A DNA stretch of 39,427 nucleotides. Origin: Daldinia sp. FL1419. Its lineage: Eukaryota; Ascomycota; Sordariomycetes; Xylariales; Hypoxylaceae. The stretch lies in assembly GCA_025201765.1 (NCBI GenBank), contig MU623561.1:1-39427 (forward strand). The letters run 5' to 3'. The notes below the pieces were generated by a model that worked only from the letters and a program-made list of their open reading frames with translations, was not told where the DNA came from and did not search any database. Made by a program: the position numbers and the translations under genes. This document shows positions 1 through 10,905 of this stretch, in pieces. How positions within the stretch are numbered: position 1 is the stretch's first letter; each line of letters begins with the position of its first letter.

Positions 1-1087
1 TAATAAAAATATAATATAAAATTATAATAAATATATATTTATTATAAAATATATTTTTAAAAAAAATTTAAATTTATTTTTAAAAATATTATATAGTTTT
101 TTAATATAATTATTATTAATATTTTAAGTTTTTTTAAAATATCTTATAATAATAAATAAATATATTTTATTAAAAATATATTTTAAAGGGATTATAAAAT
201 AAGTTAATATTTATTAATTATTAATAAATATAAAGATTTAATTTTGAAGAATTCCTCTTTATATAAGTAATAGTACTATTGGGAAAAAAAATTATAATTT
301 TTTATTAATTAATTCCTTCCATTTGCTTCAATATTTAAAAATAATATTATAATTATATATAAATTATTTAATAATAGTCCAAAAGATTTAAACCATTTCC
401 CAAGATTGAAAGAAAGGGTTAAGCTAATATAAAGCCTACATTATATTTAAAATTATAACCTAAATTATATCCCTATTATATAAAATAAATAAAGTAAATT
501 GAAAAAGGTAAAAATAATAGTAATTAAGTAAATATTAAGGGTCTTTACTAAAGAAAAAATTCAGAAAAAATACCAAATGCTATTTAATTCCCTTACCAAA
601 ATTATTTTAATTAATTAAAAAATTTTTAAGTTCTTTGGGGGCTATAATAGAATCCTATAAAATGAAGGTAAGGTAACAATTAACATAATAAAATTATAAT
701 TAAGGGAAAAAGGGGTTGCAAAACAAATCCCATTTAAATTATTAATAAAATATTAAAAATAAAAGAGGAACTAAATAATAATAATTATAAAATAAAAAAC
801 ATATATTATATAGGATAAAAAAAACCATAAAAGATAATACTTAATTATCCCACCTACGTAATTTAATAAACAAATATCTACAGGTTATAAATCACCAATT
901 ACTATTGTTATACAAATACCACTACTTAAACAACTAATCCTATACCAAAACGTACCAATCTTCTTTTAATATTAATCATTAATACTCTCCATACCAACAC
1001 ATTAAATTATCTAAATTTTACAACCTCCAATTCATTTAAATTTCATTATAATAATTTACCTACAAATACAAAATTATTAAATACTTC
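1..1087. repeat. Window-end direct repeat, copy 1 (RIP-mutated)
   Basis: This segment aligns base for base with 37659-39427, apart from a transposon insertion in the other copy and small indels. In the first 120 aligned bases about twelve differences are all A here and G there. Further in, C here faces T there (for example around 247-330 and 850-1080). This copy was therefore mainly changed G to A, and the other C to T. Combining the two suggests an old open frame on the minus strand (around 200-380), so it may be coding sequence of the Copia-like element F rather than an LTR. The true left end lies outside the window. The repeat call is sure; its identity is open. Confidence 0.9.
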
Positions 1088-1862
1088 CATATAATTAATA
1101 TTTAATTTTTTTATATAAATGCCTCTTTATATTAACATTATTTATAAAGTAGTTTTAATTAACTTTAATATATTAGTGAAGTTATTTATAATAAATCTTT
1201 TAAAATGTTTTTTATATTTGACCAACATTTCATCAAATATACATACATATAAGGAATTTAAATCCGTAATTTTAAAATTTCTTATTGTTTATAGTACCCA
1301 AATTACCTTTTATTTAAAGATTGTATTTATAAAAATAATACCCATCCATCTTATAACCTTATAATCAAATTAATTAATAAATATTAAAATTTGAATAAAT
1401 AAATATTTTATTAATTTGCAAAACATATCCATATTTTCCACCTAAACAACATCCATATCATCAAATAAAATACAATTTTATACTTATATTAAACTCTCTA
1501 ATTAAAACATTATAAAGACAAATATTAAAAATAAATATAATAATAAAAATAATAATTTGGGAAGATATATATCCTAAAGGTTAAATAATATTAAATAATG
1601 ATTATCCATTATAAGGATAATTAAAAATATAATATTAATATTATTTATATTATTATAATAAAAGTTTTTAAATTATTATAATAATAACTCTTCTAATTTT
1701 ACTAATTTATATTATTAATTATCTAACAACACTAATCAATATTAATAAATATATATATAAAATAAAAACAAAATAATAATAAAATAAATAATAATAAAAG
1801 TAAAATTAATATATTAAAATTATTTAAAAAGAAAAGCTATTTAAAAGAAATAAATAAGAAAT
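1088..1862. other. AT-rich stretch without recognisable gene
   Basis: This is probably the continuation of the copy 1 repeat, whose partner is cut off by the window end. A plus-strand open frame of 81 codons at 1119-1364 is rich in Ile, Leu and Asn, as expected of chance frames at this composition. It has no motif I recognise and I do not call it a gene. Confidence 0.5.
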
Positions 1863-1942
1863 CTATTCTTATATAATAATAAATATATAAGTACTTCTTA
1901 GAGATCGTATGCCAGACTGAAGACATAAGTCATACAACCACC
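1863..1942 (+). mobile_element. Half of a palindromic foldback element
   Basis: This matches the right arm of the complete palindrome at 18300-18470, from the inner stem to the terminal ACAACCACC. The left arm is missing. The shared outer part still reads CATACAACCACC, less RIP-changed than the CATATAACCACC of the complete copy. It is a truncated member of the same small non-coding family. Confidence 0.75.
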
Positions 1943-1984
1943 AATAATAAAAAAATGGCACCTTATTTAATATAATAATTCCAT

Positions 1985-2690
1985 ATATAAATTTTTTTCT
2001 AATTGGCCAACTATATTAGCCTCTTTTAATTAATTAATCTTATATTATATCCAACTATATCCTAATTAATTAACCTTATATTTAATTATATATTAAATTA
2101 TATAATTGAAATTACCTTTAATTTTTATAAAATAATCTTTTTTAAGATCTTTATAGGCTTTACCTTAAGTTTTCTTAAGGTTTTATATTGAAAGATTATT
2201 GATATAGGTAGAGAGAAAATGACCTTACTAAATATATTAACCTTTTAAATTAATTTTATAATTTTTAAATTTTAAATAACATTATATTTTTAATTTTTTT
2301 AATTTTTTTTAATTTTCTTTATTTTTTTAAAATATTAAAATAATTTTTTAAATTAAAGAAATTTGGAGTTTAAAGGTTTTATAAATTATTTACATTTTAT
2401 TAACCAAATATATGAGTTTTTCTTTTAATTGGCCAATTATATTAGCCTTTTCTAATTGGTTAGCCTTGTACCTAATCATATCCTAACTAATTAACCATAG
2501 CCTATCAATTTTGAGCCCAATCATATCTTAATTAATTAGTTATATCTTAATTATTCAGCCACCAACCTTAACTTCATCAGCTTTTTTCTAATTAACCAGC
2601 TTTATTAGCCTTATACCCAACCACATCCTAATTAATTAACCTTATATTTAATTATATATTAAATTAAATTAATATAATTACATAATTGAA
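1985..2690. repeat. Degenerate AT-rich direct repeats with TTGGCCAA cores
   Basis: Related blocks start near 1999, 2424 and 2589. Each carries a CTAATTGGCCAA-like or CTAATTAACCAG-like start, then TTAGCCT and a CCTAATTAATTAACC segment. The first and third continue in step through the same tail (TTATATTTAATTATATATTA, then GAAATTAC) up to about 2120 and 2700. Between them, 2170-2410 is plain AT-rich sequence with nothing recognisable. No coding signal is visible. The block tails run into an LTR fragment, so this may be a divergent LTR-element derivative. Confidence 0.6.
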
Positions 2691-2734
2691 ATTACTTTTA
2701 ACTTCTATGAAATAACCTCTTCTAAAGTCTTTAT

Positions 2735-3057
2735 AAGCTTTTTAAAATATAAATAAACCTTTAAAAGTTATTTTTTTATCTGATCAAATCAAATTCTAAA
2801 ATATAAAATTATTAGTTTTTCTTATAGAACTTCATATAATAATATACCCCTTTTTTGCCTCCTATTGAAAATAACCTCTTAAACGCGCGTAACCATTACT
2901 AGCAATTACCCTTATTAATTCTTTTATTTAATCACTTTAATAATTTCTTCAAAATATAATTACCTTACATCTTTTATCTTATTTATACATTTTAATTTAT
3001 TATAGGTTAATTAAAATGCAGGGCATATCCTACAAAAGCTATTAAAACTTATATTCA
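2735..3057 (-). mobile_element. LTR fragment, E-family, reverse orientation
   Basis: This is the reverse complement of most of the 394-bp LTRs at 19844-20237 and 25241-25634. It has the TATAAATA block, the run before GGTTAATT, the GCATATCC motif, and the end GCTATTAAAACTTATATTCA, which corresponds to the LTR start (TGAACAGGAGC) read backwards. The expected opposite terminus (TGAACCAGGG) is not visible to its left. It contains a surviving CpG cluster, ACGCGCGT, near 2883. Confidence 0.7.
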
Positions 3058-3470
3058 ATATATAAGCCCTCAAAAATTGGTTTTTATTTAATTAACTTAA
3101 TTTCTTTAAACATTACTTTTTATATAATTTTTTATAATTTTTTATAATTGTTTTCTTTTATTAAATATATTATTTATTTTATTTCTTAAATATTAATTAT
3201 TATCATTAGTAATTAATTATATTGGTTTTTTATTTAATTAATTTAATAAATTCTTTAAGATATAATTATTTTATATCTTTTATTTCATTAGAACCTATTA
3301 GCTTTTTAAAAATAGCCTTTTCTAAAATTTTTATAAATTCTTTTTGGATATATATAAATTTTTAAAAGTTAATTTTTATTTAATTAAATTAATTTCTTTA
3401 ATTATTATTTTTTATATAACTTTTTATAATAGTTTATGATTTTTCTTTATTGTTGAATATATGTTTATAT
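3058..3470 (-). repeat. Further decayed LTR-like fragments
   Basis: Two stretches (about 3060-3240 and 3330-3440) repeat pieces of the reversed LTR, such as the GGATATATATAAA block followed by a TTAATTTTTATTTAATTA-like segment. They are too eroded for firm boundaries. No coding signal. Confidence 0.45.
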
Positions 3471-3545
3471 TGAACCAGGGTAGTGTGATTATGTAATAGG
3501 AGCTACCTTGAAGGACCTTATTAGCCCCCCTTCTAAGGTTTATCT

Positions 3546-3785
3546 AGGATGAAATCTGGTATATTATATTAAAGTTTTTTAATAAATTATTATATGAAAT
3601 TGATAAGAAATTAATAATAAATTGATAAATAATTAATAATAATTAATAATAATTAATAAGAACTAATAAAAGCTAATAAAAATTAATAAAAATTAATAAG
3701 AATTGATAAGGGGTAAAAAAACATATTAAAAAATTTAAAATTTAAAAAAATATTTATAATTAGGTACATCTTTTTTATTAATAAG
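3546..3785 (+). repeat. D repeat, copy 1
   Basis: This aligns with 10680-10905. Both begin AGGATRAAATCYRRTRTATT, continue with a run of ATTAATAA-like units (GATAAGAAATTAATAA...), pass GGGGTAAAAAA and end in AATTAGGTAYATCTTTTTT. Copy 1 lies at the left edge of the insertion in the E1 LTR. No coding content. The repeat unit count differs between copies. Confidence 0.8.
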
Positions 3786-5660
3786 AATTTAAATTGATTA
3801 AATAGGAAATAATCTATTTATATTAAATTTAAACTTTAAGAATTCCTATAAAATATGCCCTAACCTTATACTTTTATTGTATAAAATTTTTGGATTTTAA
3901 AAATTAACAATTTTATCCTTAATAACTTAAGCTGATCAAATAAAAAAACAATTTCTAAAAGCCTATATATTAAACATAAGTTTTAATTGAATAAAAGCTC
4001 CTACAAAATATGCCCTGCAGTTTTATTATACAAAATTCTATGATTTTAAAAATTGACAATTCTATACTTGAGAACTTAAGTTAATCAAATAGGAAAATAA
4101 CTTTTGGAGATTTATTTATGTTTAATATAAGTTCTAATTGAATAGGAGCTTTAATTGAACAGGAGTTCTAATTGAACAGGAACTTTAATTAAACAGGAGC
4201 TTTTGCAGGACATACCCTAACCCTACATTTTTATTATACAAATCTTTATAAAAAAATTAATAATTTTATCTTTAAGAAATTGGGTTAATTAGATAAGAAA
4301 ATAATTTTTAAAGGCTTATATATTAAATATAAACTTTAATTAAACAGGAGTTTTAATTGTTTCTGCAAGATATACCTTAACCCTATATTTTTATTATACA
4401 AAACTCTATAATTTTAAAAATTAATAATTTTATACTTAAGAACTTAAGCTAATCAAATAGGAAAATAATATTTAAAAATTTATTTTTATTGAATATAAAC
4501 TTTAATTGAATAGGAGTTCCTATAAAATATAACTTACAATTTTATTATACAAAATTTTATGGAAAACTAACAATTCTATACTTAATAATTTAAATTAATC
4601 AGATAGGAAAATAATTTCTAAAAGTTTACATATTAAATATAAACTCTAATTAAATAAAAACTTTAATTAAATAGGAATTTCTGCAAGATATATTTTACAT
4701 TTTTATTGTATAAAATTATATAAAAAATTAATAATTTAATACTTTTAAGTTAATTAAACAAAAAAACAACTTCTAAAGGCCTATACATTAAATATAAACT
4801 CAAATTGAATAAAAATTCTTACAATTTTATCGTACAAAACTTTATAGAAAATTAATAATTCTATATTTAAAAATTTGAATTAATCAAATAGAAAATAACT
4901 TTTAGAGGTTTATTTATGTTAAATAGGAATTTTAATAGTTTCTGCAGGATATGCCCTACATTTTATTGTATAAATTTTTATGGAAAAATTAATAATTCTA
5001 TATTTGAGTTTTTGAGTTGATTATATAAGAAAATAATTTTTAAGGGCTTATTTATATTAAGTATAAATTTTAATAATTTTTGTAGGATATGCCCTAACCC
5101 TACATTTTTATTGTACGAAGTTCTATGAAAAACTATTAATTTAGTATTTTTTAGTTGATTAGATAGGAAAATAATTTTTAAAGGTTTATTTATGTTAAAT
5201 ATAAACTCTAATTGAATAAAAGCTCTTGCAAAATATACCTTACAGTTTTATTGTATAAAGTTTTATAGAAAACTAATAATTTTATGTTTGAGAATTTAAA
5301 TTGATTAAATAAGAAAATAATATTTAAAAACTTATTTATATTTTAAAAAACTTATAAAAATTTTAAAACAATTAAATTAACAGACTTCATCCTAACCCTG
5401 TTACCCTAATTTATTATTATAAAAAAACTAATAATTCTATACTTAAAAATTTAAACTAATTAAATAGGAAAATAACTTTTAAGGACCTATTTATATTAAA
5501 TATTAACTTTAATAACTTTTACAGGATATACCCTACATTTCATCATACAAATCTCTATTAAAAATTAATAATTTTATATTTAAAATTTTAAATTAATTAG
5601 ATAAGAAAATAATTTCTAAAAATTTATTTATATTTTAACAAATTTATAAAAACCTTAAAA
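3786..5660 (+). repeat. LTR-derived tandem satellite array
   Basis: About eleven or twelve units of 130-200 bp follow one another. Each contains an AACAGGAGCTCYTGCAGGATAT-like start, then CCCTA, TTTTTATTRTACAAA, an AACTTAAGCTRATCAAAT-like block and GGAAAATAATTT. The same blocks, in the same order, occur in the E-family LTR, so each unit looks like an internally shortened LTR. Unit marks (GCCCT or its RIP versions) fall near 3855, 4008, 4212, 4370, 4523, 4688, 4815, 4948, 5085, 5228 and 5525. Around 4130-4200 a 17-18 bp subunit (TTAATTGAACAGGAGYT) is itself repeated four times. Some units read CCCTAACCCTA. Confidence 0.75.
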
Positions 5661-5849
5661 AGGTTGACTTTATGGAGGTTAATAAGGTTTTATAATTTTA
5701 ATTACATAATTATATTATTTAATTATATAATTAAATTATAATTTTATGTAAAAACCTTTTGTTTAAAAAAAAAACTTATGTAATTAAGGTGATTTAATTA
5801 TAAAAATAATTAAAAAAGAAATTTAATTAAAAATATAAGAATAATTTTA
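5661..5849. repeat. AT-rich imperfect palindrome at the end of the insertion
   Basis: AAGGTTTTATAATT near 5688 faces AATTATAATTTTATGTAAAAACCTT near 5734-5758 across an AT-rich centre. It lies between the satellite array and the resumed LTR. No gene. Confidence 0.4.
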
Positions 5850-6169
5850 ATTCTTTTAGATATAAATAAATCTTTAAGAATTATTTTCTTGCCTAATCAG
5901 CTTAAGTTCTATATAGTTCTTCAAGAAATTACTTTTATAGAACCTTTATATAAAAATATATAGTTTTAATCTCCTCTTTGAAAATATCTTTTTAAAATGT
6001 GCTACTATTAGTAAGCAATTATTTATATTAATTTTTCTATTTAATTAACCTATTTCCCCTCCTTAAGATATAATTATTTTATATCTTCGAGCTTATATAG
6101 CCTCTGGCTTATTATGGGTTAATTGAAGTACAAGGCATATCCTGCAGGAGCTATTAGAGCTCTTGTTTA

Positions 6170-6418
6170 GTGGCAACTACCTTATAACTCAAAACCATAA
6201 CTACTTAATCTTAAAAGAATCAATATCTATTGGGACTAATAATTACAAGAATTGAAAACTATATTATTAATATTATTTATATTATTTTAATTAGGACTGT
6301 TACTATTTAATTAGCACGAATATAACCTTAAGATAAAGTTTGAGAAAATAAGGAATAAGGGAAGTTAATTTAATTTTAAAACTTCAAAATAAGTTAATAT
6401 ACTTAAACTTTTATATAA
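6170..6418 (-). mobile_element. E1 internal sequence, part 1 (A region)
   Basis: This is the reverse complement of about 24985-25240 in E3, the segment just inside the E3 right LTR. Shared marks include GGCAACTACCTTATAA, AATAAGGAATAAGGG and CTTAAACTTTTATATAA. It stops exactly where E2 begins; the rest of the same segment resumes at 9170. E1 therefore predates E2. Confidence 0.85.
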
Positions 6419-6854
6419 TGAATAGGAGCTCTGATAGCTCCTATAAGATATACCCGACACTTCAATTAACCCATAATAATCAGAAGCTATATAAATTTGA
6501 AGATATAAGGTGATTATATTCTGATAGAAATATTAAAACAATTAAATAAATAATCTATTATATGTGATTGTTCTGTAATAATAATGTGTACAAAAAGGTT
6601 ATAAACCTAAAAGAATATATATTATCTATATAAAACTATATGGAAACAATCTCTAAAGAATTATCTATAATTTATACTAATTAAATAAAAAAAATAATTA
6701 TTAAAGCCTATATATATTTAAATAAATATATATAAACCTTAGAAAGGTCTATTAAGGTCCTCCAGAATAGCTCTTATTATATACTCCTGTTATATACTCC
6801 TATTATATATCCCTATTATATATTACAACCATATACTTATATTATATTAGTTTA
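6419..6854 (+). repeat. E2 left LTR
   Basis: 436 bp. It differs from 8734-9169 almost only by transitions. Near its end it carries short tandem units of the form CTATTATATAYTCCTATTA. The right LTR keeps the less mutated version with GCAT. Confidence 0.9.
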
Positions 6855-7375
6855 GAACTTTTCAAAATTAATAAAATAATTTATCTAATAAATTAATCTT
6901 AACAAAATAAACCAAAAAAACTATAAGGAAATATAACCAAACTAATTAATTAAATTAAAATCCATATAAATCAAAATAGTTAGAATAAATCTAAAATATA
7001 TATAAAGGAAAATCTTAAAATAAATATATTTTTAGCTCCCTAATTCTTCAATTGGTTATAATACTGTATTTTAATTCAGCTAATCAATCATCTTCAAATA
7101 TCTATAACTGATTATTATGCCATATCTATTAACTTAATGAAACTTAATAATATTAATAATAGTTAATAATTATTGTAATATTAATATAATATGTATCTTA
7201 TATAAAGTATTTTAAACTAATTAAATAAAATATAAACTCTAAATAAGAAAAATCTATATTATTGCTAAGAAAGTACTATAAAAAGAAAAATATATTAATA
7301 TTATTTAATATATTTGTTTTAATTAATAATCATCACTTAATAATCTTATAATTAAATTTCTTCTTTTCTCTCTTT

Positions 7376-7455
7376 AGGACTTATTTAAATCAAAAACGCT
7401 TCAATTTTTTTTCTTTTTTTTCTTCTTCTTTTTCTTCTTCTTTTTCTTCAAATAC
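7376..7455 (+). repeat. Polypyrimidine TTC/TTTC tract
   Basis: A run made of TTCTTCTTTTTCTTC-like units inside E2. On the minus strand it would encode a Lys/Glu-rich run next to the coding ghost at 7560-7870. A similar tract lies in E3 near 22140-22190. Confidence 0.7.
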
Positions 7456-7559
7456 TTAATCTTAATAATAGGCATTTGTTTTTACTATACACTAACTGAA
7501 CTAACATTAATCAACTATATATATAATATTCTTATACTTAATAGCTTTAATATAATCAT

Positions 7560-7870
7560 ATTTTATGATGATAGATAACTAGGTTCAGGATTCTCGGACT
7601 ACTCTTATAGTATATCTTTCTGAATGGTATCTTCCTGATCAGGTTCTTAGTAACTGATATATATGGTATCCTGTTGTATATCATCTCTATAAGGTGCTAT
7701 ATAACTGTGTACTATAGGTACTATAGGTGCTTCATAAGGTAATAACATGTTGTATTCGGGTTGATCAGATGGTATATTATGTATTTGATCAATTGATTGT
7801 ATAAGGGGTACTATATATCAATATACTGATATATAAGGAGGTGGTGTATCTTCTTATTTAATCCATCCTA
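7560..7870 (-). pseudogene. Coding ghost inside E2, product unknown
   Basis: This stretch has more G+C than its surroundings. On the minus strand it has a reading frame whose few stops are TAA or TAG at places where Gln codons fit. The frame is rich in Pro, Gln, Asp, Ile and Tyr (for example NIPSDQPEYNMLLPYEAP, then APYRDDIQQDTIY). It resembles a low-complexity linker, perhaps of a Gag-like protein, but I recognise no domain. The strand is opposite to the orientation assumed for E2 from its LTRs. Confidence 0.4.
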
Positions 7871-8089
7871 TATGGGTAGTTCTTATGGCGCTATGAACTC
7901 TAACTACATTTAACTCTTTATTTAATTAATTAATAATAATTTTAAATATATTCCATCTTTTTTACATAAATAATTTAATTAAATATTTTAATAATAATTT
8001 CGAAATTATATATTTATTTTTATAACTTTCTATAAATATTATTTTATTATTAGATTTATAATAAATTTTAAATATTTTTAAATATTTTT

Positions 8090-8733
8090 TAATATTTATA
8101 TTTAATTGTCTGATTAACCCTATCTTTATTGACATGTGATCTAAATACAATTCAAATTCTATAATTATATTTTATAACTATATATCTCTATAATATCTAT
8201 AATCCTTTATAATGCTTTATAATTATTTCTGTAGGTGTCTAACTAATTTTCCATAATATTTCAAATATTTATATATAAATTCTTTATCTTTAAATAGCCT
8301 ATTACATTATATATCTTTAAATTTACATCTATTTCATTTTCAATATTTCAATATTTTAAATTATTTTATATTACATTACTAGATTACATATCATCTAATC
8401 GTACAATTTTAAAGTATTTTCCATATTATAGGTTTTTAATATTGATTATATAAGGATTTTAAATATATTAAAGTTGACTTAAGGTTTTGGAGTCAAATTA
8501 ATATCCTTTACTCCTTATTCTCTCAATATCTATTTTCTTTAACCTAAGGTTATAATTATTCTGATTAAATAATATTAATTTTAATCAAAATAATATAAAT
8601 GATATTAGCCATATTTTTCAAATTTTTATATATTTTGATTTTAATTAATATTGGTTTTTATAATAACAGTCCTAATAGATAATTATCTTAAAATTGAGGA
8701 ATTATAATATTTGAAGATTTTCATAATTGCCAC
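8090..8733 (+). repeat. A region of E2
   Basis: This is a direct copy of 24600-25240 and, reversed, of 6170-6418 plus 9170-9480. Marks shared with E3 are the stretch ACAATTCAAATTC, CTCCTTATTCTCTCA and the final TTGCCAC before the LTR. It contains no coding signal I can see. It probably is an untranslated part of the E family next to one LTR. Confidence 0.8.
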
Positions 8734-9169
8734 TGAACAAGAACTCTAATAGTTCTTGCAGGATATATCCTACATTTTAATTAACCTATAATAATTAGAA
8801 ATTATATAAATTTAAAGATATAAAATAATTATATTTTAACAGAAGTATTAAAATAATTAGATAAATAATTTATTATATATAATTACTTTATAATGGTAAT
8901 ATGTATAAAAAGGTTATAGGCCTAAAAGAATATATATTATTTATATAAAGTTATATAGAAATAATCTTTAAAGAACTATTTATGATTTATATTAATTAAG
9001 TAAGAAAAGCAATTATTAAAACTTATATATATTTAAATAAGTGTATATAAACCTTATAAGGGTCTATCAAAATCTTTCGGAATAGCTTCTATTACATACT
9101 CCTACTGCATATTCCTATTATGTATCCCTATTGCATATTACAACCATGTACTCATACTATACCGGTTTA
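8734..9169 (+). repeat. E2 right LTR
   Basis: 436 bp, the same length as its partner. It starts TGAACAAGAACTCTAATAGT, whose first bases form a small inverted repeat (AAGAACT and AGTTCTT). It ends ACTATACCGGTTTA. It is less RIP-changed than the left LTR near the end. Confidence 0.9.
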
Positions 9170-10678
9170 ATAACTGGCATCGGAAAACCCCTAATATAAA
9201 AAGCAACTAAAAATTGCCCAATTAAACCATATATATACCAGGAAGCACATTGTACAGTAATTTAAAAATTTAAGATATTAAAAATAAAATAGATACAAAC
9301 TTAAAAACGTAATAATATAAATTATTTAATATAATATAAATAAAGTTTATATAAGGATCTATATTAGAGAGTTATAGAGATTTATAAAGATTTATAAGGT
9401 TTACAATTAAGGTCATAAAAATTACAGAGATTTATAAAATTTACGAAAAAGAATAACCATAAAATTTGAATCGTTTTTGGAATATATATCTATAAAGATA
9501 GGATCAATTAAACAATCAAACATAAACATTAAAGATATTAGAATTACTATATTAACCTACAACAATTATTATAAGATTAATAATTAAGCAATAACATTTA
9601 CAAAAACCTACAAAAAATACCATACAATTTCGAAATTAACTTTTATTAATTTAATTAATTAATTTATATAGAAAAAATAGAATATATTTAAAACTATTAT
9701 TTTTTCAATATTTATAACTTTTTTTAAAATCTTTAAAACAATATAATATAGAACCAAAACCTTATAATTAAAAACCAAAACTATATAATCAAAAATTAAA
9801 GCCATACAATTAAAAACCAAGATTATTACAATCTACTTAAATAATAAATTAAATACAATTAAAGTTTATCATTTTATAAGATATTATAAACCCTTAATTA
9901 TCCCTTAAATATAAACCCTTAATTATCCCTTAAATATAAATTAAAAATAATTAAAAAAAATATTAATACCTCTTTATATACCATTTAATTATACCTTATC
10001 CCCCCTTATATTATTAAAATAGTAACCAATTAAGTAAACATTTAATATTCCATCTAATCAACACAATTTAAATACATCACCACCTTCTGAAGTACCTTTA
10101 CTAATACTTTTACCAATACCCTTCATAACCACGATAAAACAAAACCCTATCATTAAATTACTTAATATAAATTAAAATATATTATTTACTTAACCAATTA
10201 ATATTAAACCTATTTAAAAAATAATTAATTAATATAAAATTTATCGTTATACAACAAAAACAATTAAATACAATTATTTAAATTATTTTAATCATTATAG
10301 GATGCATACCAAAAAAACTTACACCTATTATTCAAAACCTAATAACAACTTTTATACTTATAAATACTTCTAGTTAATCAAAATAAAAACATTTATTTAA
10401 TTATTATATATTAATTAATTTTACTTAAACCTAATTATTACCTTTATTATTTATTTAATAAATTAAATGTTACACAATGGCTTAAAAACAAATAATATAT
10501 TTTTAAATAATATAAAATAATTAAAAACAATATAATTATTAATATACTATATTAAATAATTAATAAGAATATTAAAAGATAAGTTAAAATTATTATTTAT
10601 AAAATTATTATTTAAAATTAAATTTATAATTAATTAAAATTTAAATTTATATCATATAATTTTAAAAAGTTCAAATTT
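9170..10678 (-). mobile_element. E1 internal sequence, part 2
   Basis: This is the reverse complement of about 23645-24980 in E3, followed almost without gaps. Matches include AACTGGCATCGG, the GAGAGTTATAGAGATTTATA block, CCTTATAATTAAAAACC, and CTTAATATAAATTAAAATAT near 10160. C is kept here where the E3 copy lost G, so the two copies were changed on opposite strands. Read together they imply an old open frame at about 10100-10260 containing a Trp- and Arg-rich stretch. I do not recognise its protein. The match ends at the D repeat. A 26-bp unit (AAACCCTTAATTATCCCTT...) is duplicated at 9887-9940. Confidence 0.8.
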
Positions 10679-10679
10679 A

Positions 10680-10905
10680 TTCAGGATAAAATCCAATGTA
10701 TTATATTAAAACTTTCTAATAAATTATTATATAAAATTGATAAGAAATTAATAAAAAATTAATAAATAATTAATAAATAATTAATAAAAAATTGATAAGA
10801 AATTGATAATAATTAATAAATTAATAAGGGGTAAAAAAGTATATTAAAAATTTAAAGTTTAAAAAAATATTTATAATTAGGTATATCTTTTTTTTATTAA
10901 ATAAT
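10680..10905 (+). repeat. D repeat, copy 2
   Basis: Direct copy of 3546-3785 with the same beginning and end but fewer ATTAATAA units. Here it terminates the homology between E1 and E3. The same repeat also interrupts the E1 LTR, so it appears to be an independent insertion family. Confidence 0.8.

Larger units (their letters stand above)
3471..6169 (-). mobile_element. Left LTR of element E1, split by a 2.3-kb insertion
   Basis: Reversed LTR sequence begins at TGAACCAGGGTAGTGTGATT and runs to about 3545. It resumes near 5850 with TAGATATAAATAAATC and ends at GCTCTTGTTTA (6169). The two parts together give the same order of blocks as the 394-bp E3 LTRs. The gap holds the D repeat, an LTR-derived satellite array and an AT palindrome. 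E1-type internal sequence follows directly at 6170. Confidence 0.75.
6419..9169 (+). mobile_element. LTR element E2, complete ends, short interior
   Basis: Two direct LTRs of 436 bp each (6419-6854 and 8734-9169) bound a 1,879-bp interior. The LTRs start TGAAYA and end GGTTTA or AGTTTA, the RIP form of GGTTCA seen in E3. ATAA stands on both sides (6415-6418 and 9170-9173), and the two flanks rejoin to give the uninterrupted A region of E1. The interior is too short for a full gag-pol, so this is a deleted or non-autonomous member. The right part of its interior (about 8090-8733) matches E3 at 24600-25240. Orientation is assigned by the LTR sequence only. Confidence 0.88.

Noticed and set aside
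1119..1364. 81-codon plus-strand open frame
   Set aside because: Ile/Leu/Asn-rich with no motif. Open frames of this size are expected by chance only where stops are few, and nothing around it supports a gene.
4205..5110. CCCTAACCCTA, a telomere-like motif recurring in several places
   Set aside because: At most two telomere units occur each time, always at the same point in the LTR-derived satellite unit, so it is part of that repeat and not a telomere.
7962..8150. 62-codon minus-strand open frame
   Set aside because: It straddles the start of the non-coding A region of E2, and the corresponding region of E3 does not keep it open.
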